Shown: in pieces, positions 1-6,858 of the stretch
Position numbering within the stretch: the first letter of the stretch is position 1
Layout: every line of letters begins with the position of its first letter
NCBI GenBank assembly: GCA_949287115.1
Contig: CASEFF010000037.1
Location: forward strand, 1 to 10,802
DNA length: 10,802 nt
Source of the DNA: an uncultured Bacillota bacterium
GTDB taxonomy: Bacteria > Bacillota > Clostridia > Peptostreptococcales > Anaerovoracaceae
Direction of reading: 5' to 3'
Notes under the pieces: model-generated
Seen by the model: only the letters and a program-made list of their open reading frames with translations
Databases searched by the model: none
What the model was told of the DNA's origin: nothing
Translations under genes and position numbers: made by a program

Positions 1-593
1 GAGAATACTATCCCGTAGAGGAGGACGGGCGCGGCACATACATAATGAATTCCAAGGATCTGTGTATGCTGGAGCACATCCCGGAGATAGTCGACGCGGG
101 GATATCATCGGTCAAGATAGAAGGAAGGATGAAGAGCATATTCTATGTCGCTTCCGTCGTGAGCGCTTACAGGAAGGCCATAGACGCCTACTGTGCGGAT
201 CCGGACGGCTACGAATACGATCCGGAATGGATGAAGGAGCTCATGAAGGCGAGCCACAGGGAATTCACGACCGGCTTTTACTTCAACAAACCGACCGATA
301 AGGACCAGAATTATCAGACCAGCGACTATACGAGGGATTACAGCTTTATTGGCCTCGTAAAGGATTATGATCCGGATACGGGACTGGCGGTCGTGGAACA
401 GAGAAACAAGATGGTGCTGGGCGACGAGATAGAGGTGTTCGGACCGGGTATGATATGCTTTGAACAGAAACTGGACGAGCTGCTGGACGAAAACGGCGAG
501 CCAATCGAAGCGGCGCCCCATCCTCAACAGACGGTAATGATCAGGATGAAGGCTCCTGTAAAAAAGGACTTCATGCTGCGAAAGAGAAAATAA
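1..593 (+). CDS. Peptidase U32 family protein, C-terminal part (TrhP/YrrO-like tRNA hydroxylation protein)
   Basis: The reading frame is open from base 3 and continues off the left edge, so this is the last ~196 residues of a protein whose family is usually about 400 long. The first in-frame ATG (base 45) is internal, because family-typical sequence precedes it (EYYPVEEDGRGTYI). The stretch NSKDLCMLEHIPEIVDAGI followed by SVKIEGRMKS is the classic U32 core. Near the C-terminus, FIGLVKDYDPDTGLAVV through GDEIEVFGPG resembles the small beta-barrel that closes these proteins. U32 proteins were first called collagenase-like proteases. Later work on the TrhP/YrrN-YrrO branch links them to prephenate-dependent 5-hydroxylation of uridine 34 in tRNA, and I infer that role here from family membership only. 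The stop is followed by 46 bases before the next gene, with no obvious terminator hairpin between. Confidence 0.88.
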   Translation, partial: EYYPVEEDGRGTYIMNSKDLCMLEHIPEIVDAGISSVKIEGRMKSIFYVASVVSAYRKAIDAYCADPDGYEYDPEWMKELMKASHREFTTGFYFNKPTDKDQNYQTSDYTRDYSFIGLVKDYDPDTGLAVVEQRNKMVLGDEIEVFGPGMICFEQKLDELLDENGEPIEAAPHPQQTVMIRMKAPVKKDFMLRKRK

Positions 594-594
594 G

Positions 595-623
595 TTAACA
601 TAACACAGTTTTATTTCTTTAAG
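595..623 (+). promoter_or_regulatory. Possible weak sigma-A promoter ahead of the CNNM/CorC gene
   Basis: TTAACA (595-600, five of six matches to TTGACA) and TTTAAG (618-623, four of six to TATAAT) are separated by exactly 17 bases in an A/T-rich gap. The -10 match is poor, and transcription would begin almost inside the ribosome binding site at 628-633. The gene may equally be read from the U32 gene upstream. This is suggestive only. Confidence 0.25.
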
Positions 624-639
624 ATGAAAGGAGAAAAAA

Positions 640-2052
640 ATGTCATCAGACAGTGGGCCCATGTGGGGACAGTTGATATTACTGGTAATACTTATAGCGG
701 TCAATGCGTATTTTGCCGCTGCGGAGATCGCCATAGTCTCCGTCAACAAGAACAGGATAAGGACCCTTGCGCAGGAAGGCAATAAAAAGGCGGAACTGTT
801 GTCGAAGCTGATAGAGGACCCCAACAGGTTTCTGTCGGCGATACAGGTAATCATAACGCTGGCGGGATTCCTTTCCAGTGCAAATGCGGCCACCAGCTTT
901 TCCGACGATCTGGGTGCGGTTTTCGACAGCTGGGGCATACCTCACGGTGAAGGCGTGGCCGTAGTGATCATCACCATAATACTTTCGTTCTTCACACTCG
1001 TGTTCGGAGAGCTTTTCCCCAAGAGGATAGCGATGCTCCACGCGGACTCCCTTGCCATGGCGGTGGCGAAGCCGCTGCAGGTCATATCGGTGGCGTTCAA
1101 ACCGTTCGTATGGCTGCTTTCGGTATCGGTGACCCTCGTTCTCAAGGTGTTCAGACAGAGGACTGATGTTGCCGACGAGGAGTATTCCGAGGCCGACGTC
1201 GTTTCCATGCTGGAGACGGGTCAGGAAAGAGGCGAGCTGAAGGAGGAGAGCAAGAAGAGGATAACGAGCATATTCGCCTTCGACGATATGCTGGCATACG
1301 AGGTGATGACTCCGAGAACGGAGGTGTTCTCCATAGATATCAACGCTCCGGAAGAGGAATACATCGACGAACTGATGGAGCTGAGATATTCCAGGATACC
1401 CGTATACGAGGACGACAGCGATAATATCATAGGCATACTCTACATAAAGGACTATCTGATAAAGGCGCGACAGGAAGGGTTTGACAACGTGGACTTCAGA
1501 TCCATACTGAGAAAGCCGTATTTCGTGCCGGAGACAAAGAACATAGACTCGCTGTTCTTCGAGCTGCAGTCTACAAAACAGCATATCGCCATACTCATCG
1601 ACGAGTACGGCGGCTTTTCCGGTATCGTCACCATGGAGGACATCATAGAAGAAGTCATGGGAGACATAGACGACGAATACGATGAAGAGGAGCCCGATAT
1701 ACAGAAGATATCCGACGATACGTATGCGATGGAAGGCAGCATGGACCTCGACGATATAAACGATGAACTCGACACCGATCTGGAATCTGAAAACAGCGAG
1801 ACCATAGGAGGTCTCATACTGGATATACTGGGAGAGATCCCGGACGAAGATGATGTGGGCACCGAAGTCGAGTACGAACATTACAGGTTCAGAATAGACG
1901 CCATAAAGGACAGGCGGATAGAGAAGGTGACCATGACGGTACTTCCTGTGGAGGAGGAATCCGACGAAGAGGAAGAGGACGAGAAAAAGGACAAAAAGGA
2001 AAAGAAAGAAAAGAAGGACAGGAAGGATAAAAGCGAACGTCTGGAAAAATAG
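640..2052 (+). CDS. CNNM/CorC-type (hemolysin-family) membrane protein with paired CBS domains
   Basis: This 470-residue protein has the full order of the CNNM/CorC (TlyC, YhdP/MpfA-like) family. A DUF21/CNNM membrane domain runs from about residue 8 to 170, with hydrophobic segments near 11-33, 64-85, 106-123 and 145-170 and the motif FGELFPKR at 122-129. Two CBS domains follow: EVMTPRTEVF (221-230) to IPVYEDD (253-259), and FVPETKNID (295-303) to YGGFSGIVTMEDIIEE (323-338). A CorC_HlyC domain spans about 355-436. Relatives are implicated in Mg2+ (or other divalent cation) efflux and resistance, with the CBS pair sensing adenine nucleotides; the substrate here is inferred. The last ~33 residues are unusual, an acidic block and then a lysine-rich block. 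The start is fixed by AAAGGAG at 628-633. The gene ends just before a hairpin terminator. Confidence 0.9.
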   Translation: MSSDSGPMWGQLILLVILIAVNAYFAAAEIAIVSVNKNRIRTLAQEGNKKAELLSKLIEDPNRFLSAIQVIITLAGFLSSANAATSFSDDLGAVFDSWGIPHGEGVAVVIITIILSFFTLVFGELFPKRIAMLHADSLAMAVAKPLQVISVAFKPFVWLLSVSVTLVLKVFRQRTDVADEEYSEADVVSMLETGQERGELKEESKKRITSIFAFDDMLAYEVMTPRTEVFSIDINAPEEEYIDELMELRYSRIPVYEDDSDNIIGILYIKDYLIKARQEGFDNVDFRSILRKPYFVPETKNIDSLFFELQSTKQHIAILIDEYGGFSGIVTMEDIIEEVMGDIDDEYDEEEPDIQKISDDTYAMEGSMDLDDINDELDTDLESENSETIGGLILDILGEIPDEDDVGTEVEYEHYRFRIDAIKDRRIEKVTMTVLPVEEESDEEEEDEKKDKKEKKEKKDRKDKSERLEK

Positions 2053-2068
2053 ACTTGTTCAGCCGATG

Positions 2069-2104
2069 GAAGCGATGACATTTCACTGTCGTCGCTTCTT
2101 CCTT
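2069..2104 (+). terminator. Probable intrinsic terminator after the CNNM/CorC gene
   Basis: GAAGCGATGACA (2069-2080) pairs with TGTCGTCGCTTC (2087-2098) across a 6-base loop, giving 12 pairs with a single G-U wobble. The tail is TTCCTT, only moderately T-rich. It begins 16 bases past the stop codon. Position and stem stability favour a terminator, while the short T tract lowers confidence. Confidence 0.55.
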
Positions 2105-2164
2105 AAGAATGACGTTTTTATCGGTACGGACGTGACAGCGGAGAGGCAGGTGTGAAGACGGTAT

Positions 2165-2899
2165 ATGGCATTGACGACGACTCTTTTTCTCGGGATATTC
2201 ATATTGGCAGGAGCGACGATAGCCTGTCAGGCGAAGAACAAGGCTCTCGTGGAGCAGCTTTCCATATCCATAGCCTTCGGGACCATGTCCGCCCTTGCAG
2301 TTATGGATCTTTTTCCCGAAGCGATGGAAAATGTGGGACGTGACAGGACATATATCGTGTGGCTCTGCGCCGCCGCAGGCGTACTGATACTCAAAGTGCT
2401 GGACAACTTCATACCGGATCACGACAACGTCCGCGGATTTGTCCACGACTGCACCGACGCCAACGTCATACATATAGGGATAATGTCGTCGGTGGCCATA
2501 ATACTGCACAACATCATAGAGGGCATGGCGGTGTACAGCATATCGACGGAGTCTGTAAAACTCGGCCTGCTGGTCAGTCTGGGTGTGGGGCTGCATAACA
2601 TCCCGATGGGAATGATGATATACGCGACGCTGACGAAGGAAAGACGCGGCAGGAAGATAGCGTTCCTCATGGCGGCGGCGCTGTCCACATTTGCCGGCGG
2701 CCTGCTGATGAAGCTGATGTGGCACATGATAGACGATCTCGTAGTGGGTATACTGATATCCCTTACGCTGGGGATGATAGTGTACATCGTGCTGTTCGAG
2801 CTGCTCGTACATCTCATGCACTCGGGCAACAGGAAACTGTCGGCAGCCGGCATAGCCATCGGCGTGGCGATAATAATCATAAGCGTGCTTTTCGAATAG
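2165..2899 (+). CDS. ZIP-family divalent metal transporter with an altered metal site
   Basis: This 244-residue, strongly hydrophobic protein has about eight membrane segments and the ZIP signature histidine motifs: HNIIEG (115-120, fourth transmembrane segment) and HNIPMG (144-149, fifth segment). E212, in YIVLFELLVH, is a plausible third acidic ligand in the sixth segment. Most bacterial ZIPs (ZupT-like) read HNxPEG in both helices. Here the fourth-segment proline is isoleucine and the fifth-segment glutamate is methionine (M148), which should change the binuclear metal centre. ZIPs carry Zn2+, Fe2+, Mn2+ or similar ions into the cytoplasm; the ion here is not known. A stop at 2153 in this frame means the start must be at or after 2165. 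The nearest purine-rich site (AGGCAGG, 2144-2150) is about 14 bases away, which is loose, and TTG at 2171 is an alternative start. The next gene follows after 39 bases with no terminator, so co-transcription with the activase is possible. Confidence 0.88.
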   Translation: MALTTTLFLGIFILAGATIACQAKNKALVEQLSISIAFGTMSALAVMDLFPEAMENVGRDRTYIVWLCAAAGVLILKVLDNFIPDHDNVRGFVHDCTDANVIHIGIMSSVAIILHNIIEGMAVYSISTESVKLGLLVSLGVGLHNIPMGMMIYATLTKERRGRKIAFLMAAALSTFAGGLLMKLMWHMIDDLVVGILISLTLGMIVYIVLFELLVHLMHSGNRKLSAAGIAIGVAIIIISVLFE

Positions 2900-2938
2900 A
2901 CCGCGCATATAAAGCGGCCGGAAGGGAGGCGTTCCGTT

Positions 2939-3889
2939 ATGAAAGAAAGAGGTATAGTGTTCAACGTCCAGCGTTTTACCATACACGACGGGCCCGGTAT
3001 GAGGACGGAACTGTTCCTCAAGGGATGTCCCCTGAGGTGTCCGTGGTGCGGTAACCCGGAGAGCCACAGACCGTACAGGGAGCCGGGCGTTTATAAGAGC
3101 AAGTGCATATCCGAAAAGAAGTGCGGTATGTGCATGCAGGTATGCGGACGTGAGGGAGCCCTCGTATTCAACAGGGGAAGGCTGACGTCCATAGACCGTG
3201 ACAGATGTATAAGGTGTATGGCGTGCGCCGATGCATGTCCGTCCGATGCCATAAAACAGTGGGGCGTCGAGATGACGGTGGAACAGTGCATGTCGCTCAT
3301 ACTCAGGGACCGGGACTACTACGACCGCTCCGGAGGCGGAGTCACGATATCGGGAGGAGAGCCGCTCCTTCAGAGCGATTTCGTGGCGGCCATATTCAAA
3401 CGGTGCAGGCAGGAAGGCATCCATACATGCTGTGAATCCACTCTCCACGTGAAGTGGGACGATGTGGAAAAGATACTGCCCTGTACGGATCTGTTCATTT
3501 CGGACCTGAAGCACATGGATACCGATGTCCACAGGAAGTACACGGGAGCAGGCAATGAGCTGCTGCTGGAGAACATGAAAAGACTGGCAGATACGGGAGC
3601 AGAACTGATACTGAGGATCCCGGTGATACCGGGGGTGAACGATGACGATGACAATATAAAAGCTTCGGCCGATTTCATCGAAAGAGAGCTGAAAGGACGC
3701 GTAAGGACGCTGCAGCTTTTGAGCTTCATGAGGCTGGGCGTGGAAAAGTACGATTCCCTCGGCATGCCGTACGGCATGAGGGATGTCAGGTTCAACAGGA
3801 GGTCATTGCAGAAGAGAGTCGGCCGGATTGCCGATTATTTCAACGAAAGAGGCATACACTGTCTTGTGGGAACGAAGGAAAGATCGTGA
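2939..3889 (+). CDS. Glycyl radical enzyme activating enzyme (radical SAM)
   Basis: This 316-residue protein belongs to the pyruvate formate-lyase activase-like family. It reductively cleaves S-adenosylmethionine and abstracts hydrogen from a glycine of a partner enzyme. The radical SAM cysteines are C30, C34 and C37 (GCPLRCPWCGNPES, the family's CxxxCxxC). A ferredoxin-like insert follows with two further 4Fe-4S cysteine sets, C56/C62/C65/C69 and C90/C93/C96/C100. This insert marks activases of dehydratases, decarboxylases and lyases other than classical pyruvate formate-lyase. SGGEPL (138-143) is the SAM-binding motif, and FISDLKHMD (186-194) is also typical. The start is set by GGGAGG at about 2924-2929, 9 bases before ATG. 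The gene lies 25 bases ahead of a glycyl radical enzyme, which is almost certainly its substrate. This activase-first order is less common than enzyme-first. Confidence 0.95.
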   Translation: MKERGIVFNVQRFTIHDGPGMRTELFLKGCPLRCPWCGNPESHRPYREPGVYKSKCISEKKCGMCMQVCGREGALVFNRGRLTSIDRDRCIRCMACADACPSDAIKQWGVEMTVEQCMSLILRDRDYYDRSGGGVTISGGEPLLQSDFVAAIFKRCRQEGIHTCCESTLHVKWDDVEKILPCTDLFISDLKHMDTDVHRKYTGAGNELLLENMKRLADTGAELILRIPVIPGVNDDDDNIKASADFIERELKGRVRTLQLLSFMRLGVEKYDSLGMPYGMRDVRFNRRSLQKRVGRIADYFNERGIHCLVGTKERS

Positions 3890-3900
3890 TGTCGCTGCGG

Positions 3901-3906
3901 AAGGAG
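3901..3906 (+). promoter_or_regulatory. Ribosome binding site that fixes the glycyl radical enzyme start
   Basis: AAGGAG lies 8 bases before the ATG at 3915. The frame is open back to 3783, but the extra 44 codons would lie inside the activase gene, have no site of this quality and encode no family-like sequence. Confidence 0.8.
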
Positions 3907-3914
3907 ATAATGAC

Positions 3915-6452
3915 ATGGGAAATATGAAAGATAGGACGATCATACATTGCGACGCGCAGGGTACGGAAAGCTACGACCACTGCTACAGTCTTGGCTATGA
4001 GGTCGGACACGATGACTGGTCGCCGTTCCCGAGGGTGAACAGGCTGAGGCAGACGTTTCTCGACAGAGAGTACGATGTGGACGTAGAAAGGCTGAGACTG
4101 GTGACGGAGGCGTATCGCGACAACGAGAACGAGACCGTGAAGATACGCTGTGCCAGAGCTTTCGAGAATGTACTGCTCAACGTGAGCCTTCAAATATACG
4201 ACGGGGATCTCATACTCGGGGAGATAGCCGCGCCTGCAAAGGCTGCGCCCATATATCCCGAGTTTTCCGTAGACTGGATCATAGACGAAGTGCTCCACGA
4301 GCCTTTTGAGGAGAGGGAGCACGATCAGTTTTACATAAGGAACGATGAAGAAAGAAATGAGATAGTGGAGCTGTGCCGATACTGGCAGGGAAAGACCGTA
4401 GACGATCTGATAAACGCCACCCTGGACGACGATCAGGTGAAGGGATCGGAAACGGGCAAGAAGATATTCCAGACGAACCTCTATCATTATGCGGGCGTGG
4501 GACATCTGGTGATGGATTACGAAAAGCTGATGAAAAAGGGCTTTGACGGACTCATAGAGGAAGCGGAAGCCGGACTTGTCAGGGTGAGCGAAAAGGACCC
4601 CGACTATGCGGACAAGCGCGATCTTTACAGAGCCATGATCATTTCCCTCAAAGCCGCAAAGAAGTACATAGCAAGGTATGCGGATCTTGCCGAAGATATG
4701 GCCGGAGCCGCCGCCGATGCCGGGCGCAGGGATGAGCTTGAGCGCATGGCGGAAAACTGCCGCCAGATAGCGGGAGGACCTGCGAAGACGTTCTGGCAGG
4801 CACTGCAGCTCTTCAACTTTGCCACCACCCTGACGCAGATAGAGAGCAACGGTCATTCAATATCCTACGGACGTATGGATCAGTGGCTGTATCCGTATTA
4901 CGAGGCCGACATACAGGCAGGGCGGATCACGAAGGAGTTCGCGCTGGAGCTGATAGAGGTGCTCTACGTTAAGATGAACAATCCGACGAAGCTGAAGGAC
5001 GGAGGCACGGTAAAGGTCCGTCAGGGCAGAGGCTTCGGCGGCGAGTGTCTCACCATAGGAGGCGTCGACCGGAACGGCAACGACGTCACCAACGACCTGA
5101 CCATGCTGATGCTGGAAGCGTCGGCTCATACGCGTATGATGAATCCGTGGCTGCTGGTGAGGATGCATGAGAATACGCCTTATGAGCTCAAGGTGAAGGC
5201 CGTCGAATGTATCAGGGCGGGATACGGTCATCCGAAGCTCTTCAACGATGAGCCTACCATAAGAGCGATGATGCGAAAGGGAATGTCCCTTGAAGAAGCC
5301 AGGGACTACGCCGTCGTGGGATGTGTGGAGCCGGATCTTCCGGGGCGTGAGTACGGTTGGCACGACGCCGCATACGTCAACACGGCAAAGATGATGGAGA
5401 TGGTACTCAACGGCGGTAGATGTCTGGATTGCGGACCTCACTGTGCAAGGTGGGAAAAATGCGGCGCTCTCGGCGGACATCTGGGCCCTGACACCGGAAG
5501 TCTGGAAACGTACGGCAGCTTCGACGAAGTGCTGGAGAGCGTGAACAGACAGTTCGAATACTGGACGGATCAGATGTGCTCCAGCCTCAACGTCATAGAC
5601 AAGGCTCACAGAGCGTTGAAGCCGCTGCCGTACGTATCGGCGTTCTTTCAGGACTGCATGGAAACGGGCGTGGATCTTACGGAGGGAGGAGCAAAGTACA
5701 ACGGCATCGGACCTCAGGCCAGCGGACTTGCCACATGTGCAGATTCACTGGCTGCAATAAAGCAGCTTGTATTCGACGAAAAGAGATTTACCGGTGCAGA
5801 GCTGCTGCAGGCGGTGAAAGACAACTGGCAGGGCCACGATGTTCTCTATGCCCTCGTCAACAGCTCGAAGGTGCACCACTACGGCAACGATGACGACTAT
5901 GCCGATGAACTTTTCCGCTTCATGTTCGAGTGTTACTGCGGCAACGTGGCGGGACGTACGACCCCGAGGGGCGGTCAGTTCAATCCGGGCGTGTACTCCG
6001 TCAGCGCCAACGTGGGCATGGGTCTCAACACAAACGCTTCTCTTGACGGGAGACGCGCCGGAGAGGCCATATCCGACAACCTGGGACCTGTACATACGGA
6101 CGGAGGCTCCCACGATCTTTACGGCCCTACGGCTCTCGCCAATTCGGTGACGAAGGTGGATCACAGCATAGCTCCCAACGGGACGCTGCTCAATATGAAG
6201 TTCCCGCAGGATGCGGTGGCAGGCGTGGAAGGACGGGACAACCTGGTGGATTTCATAGACGCATATTTCGCAAAGGGCGCCATGCACGTCCAGTTCAATA
6301 TCATGAGTTCGGCCACCATGAAGGCGGCGCAGAAAAAGCCGGAACAGTACAGGGACATGCTGGTACGTGTCGCCGGATACAGCGCTTATTTCGTGGAGCT
6401 GGGAAAGGCGTTGCAGAAGGATCTGATACAGCGCTCGGAGCTGCATTTCTAG
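3915..6452 (+). CDS. Glycyl radical enzyme, diol/glycerol dehydratase-like
   Basis: This 845-residue, apparently complete glycyl radical enzyme has the radical cysteine in GCVEP (C470, with base E472) and the glycine in RVAGYSAYF (G821). By eye, its pocket matches the B12-independent glycerol/propanediol dehydratases. H197, H314, S315, C470, E472 and D484 correspond to H164, H281, S282, C433, E435 and D447 of the Clostridium butyricum enzyme as I recall them. Spacings are 117 (identical), 156 against 152, and 14 (identical). The segment GWHDAAYVN and the later TTPRGGQFNPGVY also recall that enzyme. It lacks the HypD-type GCVET motif. Such enzymes dehydrate vicinal diols to aldehydes in the cytoplasm of strict anaerobes. 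It is longer than glycerol dehydratase (about 787) and carries four extra cysteines at 503, 506, 510 and 516. No microcompartment, alcohol or aldehyde dehydrogenase gene is nearby, so the substrate remains open. The family call is secure; the dehydratase subgroup is inferred. Confidence 0.93.
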   Translation: MGNMKDRTIIHCDAQGTESYDHCYSLGYEVGHDDWSPFPRVNRLRQTFLDREYDVDVERLRLVTEAYRDNENETVKIRCARAFENVLLNVSLQIYDGDLILGEIAAPAKAAPIYPEFSVDWIIDEVLHEPFEEREHDQFYIRNDEERNEIVELCRYWQGKTVDDLINATLDDDQVKGSETGKKIFQTNLYHYAGVGHLVMDYEKLMKKGFDGLIEEAEAGLVRVSEKDPDYADKRDLYRAMIISLKAAKKYIARYADLAEDMAGAAADAGRRDELERMAENCRQIAGGPAKTFWQALQLFNFATTLTQIESNGHSISYGRMDQWLYPYYEADIQAGRITKEFALELIEVLYVKMNNPTKLKDGGTVKVRQGRGFGGECLTIGGVDRNGNDVTNDLTMLMLEASAHTRMMNPWLLVRMHENTPYELKVKAVECIRAGYGHPKLFNDEPTIRAMMRKGMSLEEARDYAVVGCVEPDLPGREYGWHDAAYVNTAKMMEMVLNGGRCLDCGPHCARWEKCGALGGHLGPDTGSLETYGSFDEVLESVNRQFEYWTDQMCSSLNVIDKAHRALKPLPYVSAFFQDCMETGVDLTEGGAKYNGIGPQASGLATCADSLAAIKQLVFDEKRFTGAELLQAVKDNWQGHDVLYALVNSSKVHHYGNDDDYADELFRFMFECYCGNVAGRTTPRGGQFNPGVYSVSANVGMGLNTNASLDGRRAGEAISDNLGPVHTDGGSHDLYGPTALANSVTKVDHSIAPNGTLLNMKFPQDAVAGVEGRDNLVDFIDAYFAKGAMHVQFNIMSSATMKAAQKKPEQYRDMLVRVAGYSAYFVELGKALQKDLIQRSELHF

Positions 6453-6482
6453 CTGTAAAAATTGTCATCGATGCAGTTTTTT
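6441..6482 (+). terminator. Possible short-stem terminator overlapping the end of the glycyl radical enzyme gene
   Basis: CTGCAT (6441-6446, in the last codons) is the exact reverse complement of ATGCAG (6471-6476), which is followed at once by six T residues (6477-6482). The stem is only 6 pairs and the loop is 24 bases, so it may be weak. Its T tract lies within the spacer of the next promoter. Confidence 0.35.
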
Positions 6483-6490
6483 GGTATAAT
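6462..6490 (+). promoter_or_regulatory. Near-consensus sigma-A promoter of the yqhY-nusB-xseA-ispA-dxs operon
   Basis: TTGTCA (6462-6467, five of six) and TATAAT (6485-6490, six of six) are separated by exactly 17 bases, and the extended -10 element TGG precedes the -10 box. Transcription should begin near 6496-6498, giving a leader of only about 10-12 bases before the ATG at 6508. The ribosome binding site GAGGTG (6498-6502 or so) would sit at the very 5' end of the message. Confidence 0.85.
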
Positions 6491-6507
6491 GACAGCGAGG
6501 TGATCTT

Positions 6508-6858
6508 ATGAATGTTTCCGACGAAGTCATCGCCGTCTGCGCTGTCAATGCGACTTTGAGGACGGCAGGTGTAGCCGGCATGGCAGGCGGGATACAGAAC
6601 ACCATTTCCCGTAACCTTCTGGGAAAGGAGCTTACCGCCAGAGGCGTGAAGATCAGTCAGAGCGGGGAAGGCGTTACAGCGGACGTGTTCATAAACGTCA
6701 GGTACGGAGCAAAGATACCGGCCGTGGCGTGGGACATACAGGAAAACGTTAAAAACGAGATAGATACCATGACCGGTCTTAAAGTCACAGCCGTGAACAT
6801 ACATATACAGGGAGTGGAGATACCATCGGAGGAAGAGGATAAGGATGACGAGAAATGA
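6508..6858 (+). CDS. yqhY: Asp23/Gls24 family envelope stress response protein (YqhY-like)
   Basis: This 116-residue protein is a compact Asp23/Gls24 (DUF322) domain. The signature lies at residues 66-102: YGAKIPAVAWDIQENVKNE, then MTGLKVTAVNIHIQGV, followed by a short acidic tail. The N-terminal half (AGVAGMAGG) is also typical. Family members are small soluble proteins; YqhY of Bacillus subtilis is linked to acetyl-CoA carboxylase and lipid synthesis and is usually encoded between accBC and nusB. Here nusB follows as expected, but the upstream partner is a glycyl radical enzyme rather than accBC. The gene is first behind a strong promoter, and GAGGTG just ahead of the ATG supports the start. 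It overlaps nusB by 14 bases. The symbol follows domain plus gene order. Confidence 0.88.
   Translation: MNVSDEVIAVCAVNATLRTAGVAGMAGGIQNTISRNLLGKELTARGVKISQSGEGVTADVFINVRYGAKIPAVAWDIQENVKNEIDTMTGLKVTAVNIHIQGVEIPSEEEDKDDEK

Noticed and set aside
679..1881. 400-codon minus-strand open frame opposite the CNNM/CorC gene
   Set aside because: Composition is a mirror of the sense gene (Tyr, His, Val, Arg rich), and no family motif is visible.
2105..2164. Promoter or riboswitch between the terminator and the ZIP gene
   Set aside because: I found no -35/-10 pair of acceptable match and spacing, and the roughly 60 bases are too short for a known metal riboswitch.
2152..2343. Small GTG-started open frame (63 codons) overlapping the ZIP start in another frame
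   Set aside because: The better-placed AGGCAGG site is tempting, but the product is Ser/Arg/Asp-rich with no resemblance to a family. The ZIP frame encodes clear transmembrane sequence from its start.
2911..2920. Short CCGC/GCGG pairing between the ZIP and activase genes as a terminator
   Set aside because: Only four pairs and no T tract; too weak to support termination.
1889..3532. 547-codon open frame on the minus strand across the ZIP and activase genes
   Set aside because: It is antisense to two clear genes, spans the terminator and two intergenic gaps, is rich in His/Arg/Tyr with no recognisable domain, and has no ribosome binding site. It arises because the sense genes rarely use the codons that create antisense stops.
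3783..3914. 44-codon upstream extension of the glycyl radical enzyme frame
   Set aside because: It lies within the end of the activase gene and encodes no family-like sequence. A good ribosome binding site marks ATG 3915 instead.
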